Assembly: GCA_945871755.1 (NCBI GenBank)
Contig: CAMBWV010000062.1
Span: 1 to 6,403 of the forward strand
Source of the DNA: an uncultured Bacteroidales bacterium
GTDB taxonomy: Bacteria > Bacteroidota > Bacteroidia > Bacteroidales > Bacteroidaceae
Length of the DNA stretch: 6,403 nucleotides
Direction of reading: 5' to 3'
The translations under genes were made by a program, and so were the position numbers. Numbering within the stretch: the stretch's first letter is position 1; each line of letters opens with the position of its first letter. The notes beneath the pieces are model-generated. The model saw only the letters and a list, made by a program, of their open reading frames with translations. It was not told where the DNA came from and ran no database searches. This document shows, one piece after another, positions 1 to 5,532 of this stretch.

Positions 1-6
1 TACTCA

Positions 7-133
7 CACCTTGCAAGCAAGGTGCGGTACTTTCACGTTACTCCCAGACTATCGAACCAGCTGCCGAAGGCAGCGTTGAAACGCTGAATAGAAACCTTAT
101 TAGGTTTCAAACTGGCGGGCTGCCCACCAGCCC
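7..133. repeat. Cluster of consecutive short hairpins (possible structured RNA or dispersed palindromic element)
   Basis: No convincing gene is seen in this stretch, which lies directly 3' of the nuclease gene on the minus strand. It is packed with inverted repeats read directly from the sequence: 7-13/18-24 (loop CAAG), 60-65/69-74 (GCTGCC, loop GAA), 71-76/81-86 (CAGCGT, loop TGAA), 91-97/102-108 (GAAACCT, loop TATT) and 117-122/128-133 (GGGCTG, loop CCCAC). The second and third share bases 71-74 and so compete. CCAG at 57-60 can pair with CTGG at 112-115, enclosing the three middle hairpins as a multibranch junction. CTGG at 112-115 can instead pair with CCAG at 127-130. The last hairpin begins at the final base of the nuclease stop codon on the minus strand and could help end that transcript, although no U-run follows. 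A dispersed repeat or a noncoding RNA are the main alternatives. The element may continue past the left edge. Confidence 0.55.
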
Positions 134-1029
134 TACATTCCCCATTCGCTAGGCGTGCACTGCCGCTCCACCTGTACCTCCACGGGATCGGGGAGATTGT
201 GGAAGAAGTTGATGCCTGTTTTTTCTTCTAGCTCATCTACGCTGACGGCGTGCTGCTTCATCGTGGCGAAGTTCGCCTGGTTGTCGAAGTTGTTGCCGTA
301 GTCCTTGTGCTCCATCCAGAAGGCGATGGCGGAATACGTGCCGCCGCGGTAGCGCAGCAGGGCCATGTAGTAGTATTTCGGCACGACGATGCGGCTGGAG
401 GATACGCGGTTGGAGAACATGCCATCTTGGATGGTGCCGCCCTTGACCACGTAGAGCGTATCGGAGAAGTTGACGTTGCGGCCGAGGCTCTGAACCAATC
501 CCTCGAGCGTGGCCCAATAGCCGCTGTTGAAATTGCCAATCATCGGCGACATATTCGTCATGTAGAATGTCTGGTCGTTGGCCGTGCGCGAATAGAGGCG
601 GTCGGCCGAGGCGCAAAGGTGGCCGTGTTGATAACCATTGAAGGAAGCGTCGCTTGGGATAGCCACCGCGCTGGACAGTTTGGGGTCGGCGGGGTACTGC
701 GGACGGATGCCGTAGTCCTTGCGCGACACCTTCTTGGGGCGCGTCTGGTTGTCGAAGCGGAAGGCCACCCAACGGCTGTGCCACTTGCTGCGGTCGTACT
801 CCAGGCAATAGGTCATCACGTTGCCGTCGTAGTGGGCAATGAAGTCGTTGCCTGGGAGCATTTCGGGCACTTCAAGGCGGTGCTGCTCGGCACCTGTGGC
901 GGGGAGAACGGGCTGCGTGTTGCTCGAACCGCCAGCGCCCCAGAAGTCGTTGTCGTCATCGTCGCCACAGGCCACGAAGGCGCAGGCGGTGAATAAGAGG
1001 AGAAGGGGAAGATAAAATAGATGCTTCAT
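133..1029 (-). CDS. Surface lipoprotein, DNA/RNA non-specific endonuclease (NUC1 family)
   Basis: The 298-residue product is a predicted secreted nuclease that cleaves DNA and/or RNA using one bound metal ion and a catalytic histidine. Residues 1-20 form a lipoprotein signal peptide ending in FVAC, with lipidation expected at C21. The following GDDDD run resembles the acidic lipoprotein export signal of Bacteroidetes, so cell-surface exposure is likely. The nuclease core follows: GYQHGHLCASADR at 132-144 corresponds to the family's DRGH motif, with H137 as the expected catalytic general base. TNMSP at 158-162 leads into N168 (expected metal ligand) and E176 in the W-A-T-L-E stretch. The motif reads QHGH instead of DRGH, but H137, N168 and E176 are all kept. 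The frame stays open 29 codons further upstream, but the start at 1029 is chosen because the signal peptide begins there. The gene lies 116 bp after the OB-fold lipoprotein gene on the same strand, with a strong hairpin between them. Family assignment is firm; substrate preference is unknown. Confidence 0.9.
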   Translation of the reverse strand: MKHLFYLPLLLLFTACAFVACGDDDDNDFWGAGGSSNTQPVLPATGAEQHRLEVPEMLPGNDFIAHYDGNVMTYCLEYDRSKWHSRWVAFRFDNQTRPKKVSRKDYGIRPQYPADPKLSSAVAIPSDASFNGYQHGHLCASADRLYSRTANDQTFYMTNMSPMIGNFNSGYWATLEGLVQSLGRNVNFSDTLYVVKGGTIQDGMFSNRVSSSRIVVPKYYYMALLRYRGGTYSAIAFWMEHKDYGNNFDNQANFATMKQHAVSVDELEEKTGINFFHNLPDPVEVQVERQCTPSEWGM

Positions 1030-1041
1030 AGAGAACATAAC

Positions 1042-1070
1042 GATGGGGCGGAGGTCAGTTCCGCCCCATC
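1042..1070 (-). terminator. Perfect 11-bp GC-rich hairpin in the leader of the nuclease gene
   Basis: GATGGGGCGGA (1042-1052) is exactly complementary to 1060-1070, with a 7-nt loop. Read on the minus strand, it lies 75 bases beyond the stop codon of the OB-fold lipoprotein gene and 12 bases before the nuclease ATG. No U-run follows on the minus strand (GTTATG follows); on the plus strand the next bases are TTTGCTT. It may be a terminator or attenuator that reduces read-through into the nuclease, or a 5'-leader or mRNA-stabilising structure. The pairing is certain; its role is inferred. Confidence 0.55.
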
Positions 1071-1145
1071 TTTGCTTGTTGGTAAGTACTTTCGCCCGCC
1101 ACCTTATCGGAGCCAACGGAAATTCCTACCGAATCTGGAAAAAAA

Positions 1146-2606
1146 TTACTTGATAAAGAAAGTGCCCGAAGCGTTAGACAACTGGAAGTCGTCGATGATG
1201 ACATTCTTGCCAGGATTCTTGGATACCATCACGACGACGTTGAGTTTCGTCTCTGCGGTGAGCGAGAAGGTATGTGTCACCTGCTGCCATTCGGTGGTGA
1301 GGTCGTTCACGTAATCGCCGTAGGTGTAGGTGCCCATGGAGCCGTCGGCATTGATAGGTGCGTAGCCGGGACGCACACTGCCGCCTTCGCTTGTAGCAGC
1401 TCTCACCCAGAAAGTCATGGTGTATTCGCCAGCAGGCAGGACGAGTTCGGTGTAGGCCAGGCGGTTGTTGCCAGACGTAGAGCCCGTCACCTCAACAGCG
1501 TAAGTACCGCTGTGGGCATCGGTGCTCTGCTTTACAGAACCCTTGGAAGCGCTGGTCGTAGATACCCAGTTGACGGGCTTGCCATTGGTCCAGTTTTCGA
1601 AGGAACCGTTGCTGGCATCCACGTTAGGATTGTTCACGTCGCCAGCACCAGGATTCTCGGGCTCTGTGGGCTCTTCGCCAGCCTCAGCCACGGTCTTGCC
1701 GTTGAGCGAGTAGAGATAAGCCTTACCCTGAGCCGTCTCGGGCGTGTTGCCCTTGTAGTTGACGAGCTTGCCGCAAACGACCACCTCGTCGCCCACCTTC
1801 AGCGACTTCTGGCCAGCCTCATATTTCTTGTTTTCTAGGTAGAGGGCGCGCCAAACCTTGAAGGCGTTGGCAGAGGTGCCGTCATCGGAAATCATGAAGG
1901 AGCCGTTGCCGTACTGCGTGTTGTAAGCCTCTTCGATAGAAGCCACCTTGCCCTTGATGTAGAAGTCCTGCTCGGTATTTACGTCGGCTGCGAGCGTAGC
2001 CACATAGGCATTGGCAGCAGCAGCGTTGTAGGGATTCTCGAGTGTGCCGTCGCCCTGAGGATTAGCGGGCGTATCGCCACCGCCAGGAGTCTCCGTGGAA
2101 GAGCCCTTGCCGCTGATGGCGTAGAGGTGAGCCTTGCCCTGAACGGTCTCGGGCGTGTTGCCCTTGTAGTTGACAACCAAACCGTAAACCACCACAGTGT
2201 CGCCTACTTCTACCTGCGGCTGACCTTCCTGGTATTTCGCATTGTTGAGGTAGTAGGCGCGCCAAACCTTGAAGGTGTTGAAGGCTGTGCCGTCGTCGGA
2301 GATAGTGAAAGAGCCGTTGCCATACTGCGTATTGTAGGCCTCTTCAACGGAAACGACAATACCCTTTATGTACACCTCCTTATCAGAGTTGACATCGGCA
2401 GCCAGCGCCTTGGTATAAGCAAGTGCACCAGCCGTGTTGTAAGGATTTTCGAGCGTACCGTCGCCAGCGGGCACGATTACTTCGGGCGTGTCACCAGGCT
2501 CGTCGCCACCTTGACCAGGTTGGGGGAATGGATTGTCCACGTCTTCGCAAGCAGCAAAGCCCAGCACGAGAAGGGCAGCTGCCAAGAAAGAATAGATTTT
2601 TTTCAT
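1146..2606 (-). CDS. Lipoprotein with two tandem OB-fold-like repeats and a C-terminal jelly-roll-like domain
   Basis: The 486-residue product starts with a lipoprotein signal peptide ending FAAC (lipidated C20), followed by EDVDN. The acidic start is compatible with surface display. A Pro/Gly/Asp-rich linker (about 25-47) leads to two homologous repeats at 48-168 and 185-305. Each runs from GDGTLENPYN through YIKG, EEAYNTQYGNGSF, ISDDGT, FKVWRA and VGDxVVV to VNYKGNTPET. This pattern resembles OB-fold-like domains common in Bacteroidetes exported proteins. A linker (306-330) is followed by a region at about 333-477 (NGSFENW..., TFWVRA, IIDDFQLS) that resembles a carbohydrate-binding-type or galactose-binding-like jelly roll. 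No catalytic motif is seen, so a binding or scaffold role on the cell surface is likely. It lies 25 bp after hisS and before the nuclease gene, suggesting co-transcription. Nucleic acid as ligand is inferred from the fold and the neighbours; glycans or other ligands remain possible. Confidence 0.8.
   Translation of the reverse strand: MKKIYSFLAAALLVLGFAACEDVDNPFPQPGQGGDEPGDTPEVIVPAGDGTLENPYNTAGALAYTKALAADVNSDKEVYIKGIVVSVEEAYNTQYGNGSFTISDDGTAFNTFKVWRAYYLNNAKYQEGQPQVEVGDTVVVYGLVVNYKGNTPETVQGKAHLYAISGKGSSTETPGGGDTPANPQGDGTLENPYNAAAANAYVATLAADVNTEQDFYIKGKVASIEEAYNTQYGNGSFMISDDGTSANAFKVWRALYLENKKYEAGQKSLKVGDEVVVCGKLVNYKGNTPETAQGKAYLYSLNGKTVAEAGEEPTEPENPGAGDVNNPNVDASNGSFENWTNGKPVNWVSTTSASKGSVKQSTDAHSGTYAVEVTGSTSGNNRLAYTELVLPAGEYTMTFWVRAATSEGGSVRPGYAPINADGSMGTYTYGDYVNDLTTEWQQVTHTFSLTAETKLNVVVMVSKNPGKNVIIDDFQLSNASGTFFIK
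1692..2465 (-). repeat. Tandem intragenic duplication encoding the two OB-fold-like repeats
   Basis: Two copies, 2103-2465 (residues 48-168) and 1692-2054 (residues 185-305), are offset by 411 bp, which is 137 codons. An ungapped alignment by eye gives 84 identical residues of 120. In the best-conserved block (EEAYNTQYGNGS) the DNA differences fall at third codon positions, which points to an old duplication kept by selection at the protein level and not a recent copy or assembly error. Confidence 0.85.
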
Positions 2607-2631
2607 GGTTGAAAATGAGTTTATAGGTTAT

Positions 2632-4017
2632 TTATTGGTTATTTGCTTGGGAGATAAGGGCGATGGCTTCGTCAATGGTGACGTTGACCTGCTCGCCCGT
2701 TTGCATATTCTTCAGCGCGATGGTGCCAGCCTGCATTTCGTTTTCACCGACAAGGGCCACGAAGGGCACGCCAGTAGCATTGGCGTAGGACATCTGCTTC
2801 TTCATCTTCGTGCTGTCGGGATAGACTTCCGTGGGAATGCCAGCGCGGCGCGTCTGCACGGCCAATCGGAGACAGTGGGCGGCTTCGGTCGCTCCGAAAT
2901 TGATGAAGAGAAGTTGCGTATTAGTGGTTGTTGTGGCGGGATAGAGGTCCAACTGGCACAGCACGTCGTAGATACGGTCCGCGCCAAAGGAGATGCCGAC
3001 GCCGCTCAGGCCAGGCATTCCGAAGATGCCCGTGAGGTTGTCGTAGCGGCCTCCGCCCGTGATGCTGCCCATTGCCACATCGAGGGCCTTTACCTCAAAG
3101 ATGCAACCCGTGTAGTAGTTGAGGCCGCGCGCCAGGGTCAGGTCGAAATCCACCTCGTTGTGGAGGAGGGACTGGCCTTCGGCATCCTGAAGGGCGCCAA
3201 GCACGAACGCGATTTCCTCGCAGCCCTTTGCGCCGCTCTCGGTATCGGACAGGAGTTGGCGCATGGTGGCCAGTTTCTCGGCGTTCGTACCAGAGAGTTT
3301 GATAATGGGCTGGAGGCGCTCCACCTGCTCATCGCTGAGCCCGCGCTCGCGGAGTTCGTCGTTCACCTTATCGAGGCCAATCTTGTCCAACTTATCGATG
3401 GCCACGGCAATATCCGTGATGGCATCGGCTGCACCTATCATTTCGGCGATGCCTGCCAGAATCTTGCGGTTGTTGATTTTGATGCAAACGCGGATGCCGA
3501 AGCGGGTGAACACTTCGTCCATGATTTGCATCAGTTCTACTTCGCTCAGGAGCGAGTCAGAACCTACGACGTCGGCATCGCACTGATAGAACTCGCGGTA
3601 GCGTCCCTTCTGCGGGCGGTCGGCACGCCAAACGGGCTGTATCTGAAAGCGCTTGAAGGGCATCTGGAGTTTGTCGCGGTGCTGCACCACGAATCGTGCG
3701 AAGGGCACGGTGAGGTCGTAGCGCAGGCCCTTCTCGCAGAAGCGGGAGGCTAGCTGGGCTGACGTTTTCTCGTTATAATCGTCGGCAGATACTTCGGCCT
3801 TGAAGTCGCCCGAGTTGAGGATGCGATAGAGCAGTTTGTCGCCCTCTTCGCCATACTTACCCATGAGGGTGGAGAGGTTCTCCATGGCGGGGGTTTCAAT
3901 CTGGCGGAAACCATAGAGCGCATACACGCTGCGGATGGTGTCGAAGATATAGTTGCGGCGCGCCATTTCGTTGGCATCGAAATCTCGCGTGCCTTTTGGG
4001 ATGGAAGGCTTTTGCAT
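2632..4017 (-). CDS. hisS: Histidyl-tRNA synthetase
   Basis: This is a cytoplasmic class II aminoacyl-tRNA synthetase that activates histidine with ATP and charges tRNA-His. The 461-residue length suits the family. Visible landmarks in order are: PKGTRDF at 7-13; motif 1 region around [11 protein letters not shown] (41-51); [11 protein letters not shown] (99-109); motif 2 with [19 protein letters not shown] (134-152); the histidine-binding signature [10 protein letters not shown] (295-304); GGGRYDNL (321-328); motif 3 [11 protein letters not shown] (339-349); and a C-terminal anticodon-binding domain from about 365 (TQLLFINFG..., FVALVGENE). The [10 protein letters not shown] form, with Asn where E. 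coli has Asp, is the form I associate with Bacteroidetes HisRS. The start at 4017 gives the usual short N-terminus. It is the only housekeeping gene in the window. The stop lies 25 bp before the lipoprotein gene, so the two are probably co-transcribed, while a hairpin separates it from the upstream EEP gene. Confidence 0.97.
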   Translation of the reverse strand: MQKPSIPKGTRDFDANEMARRNYIFDTIRSVYALYGFRQIETPAMENLSTLMGKYGEEGDKLLYRILNSGDFKAEVSADDYNEKTSAQLASRFCEKGLRYDLTVPFARFVVQHRDKLQMPFKRFQIQPVWRADRPQKGRYREFYQCDADVVGSDSLLSEVELMQIMDEVFTRFGIRVCIKINNRKILAGIAEMIGAADAITDIAVAIDKLDKIGLDKVNDELRERGLSDEQVERLQPIIKLSGTNAEKLATMRQLLSDTESGAKGCEEIAFVLGALQDAEGQSLLHNEVDFDLTLARGLNYYTGCIFEVKALDVAMGSITGGGRYDNLTGIFGMPGLSGVGISFGADRIYDVLCQLDLYPATTTTNTQLLFINFGATEAAHCLRLAVQTRRAGIPTEVYPDSTKMKKQMSYANATGVPFVALVGENEMQAGTIALKNMQTGEQVNVTIDEAIALISQANNQ

Positions 4018-4029
4018 GTTGCTTAATGT

Positions 4030-4064
4030 GGAATGAGGAATTAGGAATGAGGAATTAGGAATTA
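4030..4064. repeat. Five tandem heptads GGAAT(G/T)A upstream of hisS
   Basis: The plus strand reads five in-phase 7-mers (GGAATGA, GGAATTA, GGAATGA, GGAATTA, GGAATTA), equal to 2.5 copies of a 14-bp unit. They end 12 bp before the hisS start codon on the minus strand and so lie in its promoter or leader region. Unit number could vary by slippage. It may also belong to a dispersed family of intergenic repeats, which cannot be tested from one window. Confidence 0.8.
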
Positions 4065-4067
4065 ACT

Positions 4068-4084
4068 CTGCGCCTTAGGCGCAG
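4068..4084 (-). terminator. Terminator-like hairpin after the EEP-family gene
   Basis: CTGCGCC (4068-4074) pairs exactly with GGCGCAG (4078-4084) around a 3-nt loop. On the minus strand it begins 12 bases after the stop codon of the EEP gene and is followed by AGTTAATTCC, which is only a weak U-rich tail. It probably ends the EEP transcript before hisS. It also directly abuts the heptad repeat, so it could instead be part of a composite palindromic repeat. Confidence 0.5.
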
Positions 4085-4096
4085 CGCACAGGCTTT

Positions 4097-5230
4097 CTAT
4101 TTCAGTTCCTTGACAAGATAGACAATGGTGGGCAGGTGGTCGCTATAGCCGTTGAGCCATACGCCGCCAGCGTGGGTGCGCTTGGGATTGCCGCGATACT
4201 TGCCTTCCTGCTGGAAGAGGTAGTCGCGCACGAAGACTTCGTGGCGGTAGTAAACGAGGCTGCTGCGATCCTGGCTCATGATATTGCCGCTCAGGACGAT
4301 TTGGTCGAAGAGGTTCCACTTGCCGTCATAGAGCAGAGAGCCTTGGCCTACTTTGTAGAGCGTGTCCCACCAGGGGTTGAAGAGGTCGTGCTCGTTGCGC
4401 ACGTCCTTCAGCTTGTGCTTGCATTGCAGGCCCTCGGTCATGGATTTATTGTTGGGGTCATCGTTCATATCGCCCATGATGATAATCTTCGAGCCAGGGT
4501 CTTGGCGCAGCAGGGCCTCCTTGAGGTGATAGACCTGATAGCCAGCACGCTCGCGGGCTTCGGAGCCAGCGGCGCGCGAGGGCCAGTGGTTGACGATGAC
4601 GTGCACCTTCTCGTCTGCCAAGAAGCCAGACACTACAAGGAAACCGCGGGTGATGTGGGTCGTGTCGCCTAGCAACTGACCGCGCTCATGCGATGCGGGC
4701 ACCACCTTCGTGCCTTCAACGTGGAAACCGAGGTCAACGTTGGGCTGAGCCTCGTCTTTATAATAATAAGGTACGAGCATACAGTCCTTCACCTTGAAAA
4801 ACCGGGGATTGTAGAGCAGCCCGCAGTCCACGCCGCGGCGGTCGGGCCCGTCAATGTGGATATATTGGTAGCCGCGCTTGGCCAGTTCGGGCTGGCCCAC
4901 GAGGTCTTTCAGTGCAATCTCCGTTTCCACCTCCGACACACCGATGATGGCGGCACCGTATGGCAGTTTGTCGGTGCAGAGTTCGGAGAGCACCTTGGCC
5001 ATATTGCGCAGTTTGTTTTTGTACTTCATTGTTCCCCACTTGTTCTGGCCTTCGGGCAGGTATTCCCAGTCGTTACGGCCCGACGTGTGGATGGTGTCGA
5101 AGAGGTTTTCGAGGTTGTAGAACGCCACGCCATAGAGGGCGTAGCGCTTCTCGTCGCCATGTGCGTTGCTGCCAGCCAGGGCGGGAAGCAGCACGAGGGT
5201 GGAGACAATCAGGAGTAGGATTTTCTTCAT
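4097..5230 (-). CDS. Secreted endonuclease/exonuclease/phosphatase (EEP) family protein
   Basis: The 377-residue product belongs to the metal-dependent EEP (DNase I-like) hydrolase fold, which cleaves phosphodiesters in nucleic acids or other phosphate esters. A Sec signal peptide covers about residues 1-19 (MKKILLLIVS..., ALA cleavage site). There is no lipobox cysteine, so the protein is periplasmic or released. Family motifs in order are: FYNLENLFDT (37-46; N39 and E41), GVSEVE (97-102; E100), RRGVDCGLLY (131-140), NHWPSR (214-219; H215), IMGDMNDDP (251-259; D254 and N256), FDQIVLS (308-314; D309) and YSDHLP (362-367; D364 and H365). All expected metal and catalytic positions are present. 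The frame is open 22 codons further upstream, but the start at 5230 is preferred because the signal peptide begins there. It is divergent from the receptor gene and precedes hisS on the same strand. DNase, RNase or phosphatase activity cannot be told apart from sequence alone. Confidence 0.9.
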   Translation of the reverse strand: MKKILLLIVSTLVLLPALAGSNAHGDEKRYALYGVAFYNLENLFDTIHTSGRNDWEYLPEGQNKWGTMKYKNKLRNMAKVLSELCTDKLPYGAAIIGVSEVETEIALKDLVGQPELAKRGYQYIHIDGPDRRGVDCGLLYNPRFFKVKDCMLVPYYYKDEAQPNVDLGFHVEGTKVVPASHERGQLLGDTTHITRGFLVVSGFLADEKVHVIVNHWPSRAAGSEARERAGYQVYHLKEALLRQDPGSKIIIMGDMNDDPNNKSMTEGLQCKHKLKDVRNEHDLFNPWWDTLYKVGQGSLLYDGKWNLFDQIVLSGNIMSQDRSSLVYYRHEVFVRDYLFQQEGKYRGNPKRTHAGGVWLNGYSDHLPTIVYLVKELK

Positions 5231-5532
5231 GATAAAGGAGTTGTGAAAGGTTCTTCCGAGTACGGAAAAGAGAAGATTCCAAGGAAGCAAGGGCAAATTT
5301 CATAAAAAAAAACGAGAACAAGGCCCTTTTCTAGGGGCAAATTCCAAAATTTCATAAAATTGTAAGATAGGTTCGCCTTTTTTTTACTAGTTTTGCGAGG
5401 CAATTCTAACTGAAGGGAGGAATAAGAAGTTTACTGAGCAGCTTCTGGGAAAGCCAAAAAATCTGGAAAACCAAAGTGTCGGGAATCTCCAAAACTCCTA
5501 GAATTTCAAAAAAACTAACAAACACAACATAA
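5231..5532. other. 302-bp divergent intergenic region
   Basis: This A/T-rich spacer separates the minus-strand EEP gene from the plus-strand receptor gene and should carry promoters for both. It holds a perfect plus-strand -7 box at 5388-5395. It also holds a duplicated element: GGGCAAATTTCATAAAA at 5291-5307 recurs at 5335-5359 with an 8-base insert. A weak inverted repeat lies at 5323-5328/5333-5338 (one G-U pair). I find no clean TAnnTTTG box on the minus strand for the EEP gene and no credible small gene. Confidence 0.7.
5388..5395 (+). promoter_or_regulatory. Bacteroidetes-type -7 box for the receptor gene
   Basis: TAGTTTTG matches the Bacteroidetes consensus TAnnTTTG exactly. A clear TTTG at the -33 position is not visible; the best TTG (5360-5362) is too far upstream. 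Initiation just after this box would give a leader of about 130 nt before the ATG at 5533, ending in an A-rich stretch typical of translation starts in this phylum. Confidence 0.55.

Noticed and set aside
1..87. A 28-codon open frame entering from the left edge on the plus strand
   Set aside because: It overlaps the hairpin cluster, has no start in the window and no recognisable protein feature. It is more likely noncoding.
250..996. A 248-codon open frame on the plus strand, opposite the nuclease gene
   Set aside because: It is antisense to a gene with clear nuclease motifs and has an Ala/Val-rich translation with no domain.
1088..1095. TACTTTCG on the plus strand resembling a TAnnTTTG promoter box
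   Set aside because: It has one mismatch and no plus-strand gene follows; it would only drive antisense RNA through the lipoprotein gene. The shared GTACTTTC with positions near 27-34 can arise by chance.
1030..1116. A longer N-terminus for the nuclease (29 extra codons)
   Set aside because: It would bury the lipoprotein signal peptide inside the protein and would run through the 11-bp hairpin.
2605..3753. A 382-codon open frame on the plus strand, opposite hisS
   Set aside because: It lies antisense to a complete hisS with all class II motifs, and its translation has no recognisable domain. It is explained by the codon use of hisS.
5231..5296. A longer N-terminus for the EEP-family protein (22 extra codons)
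   Set aside because: The start at 5230 opens directly on a standard Sec signal peptide (MKKILLLIVS), which the longer form would displace inward.
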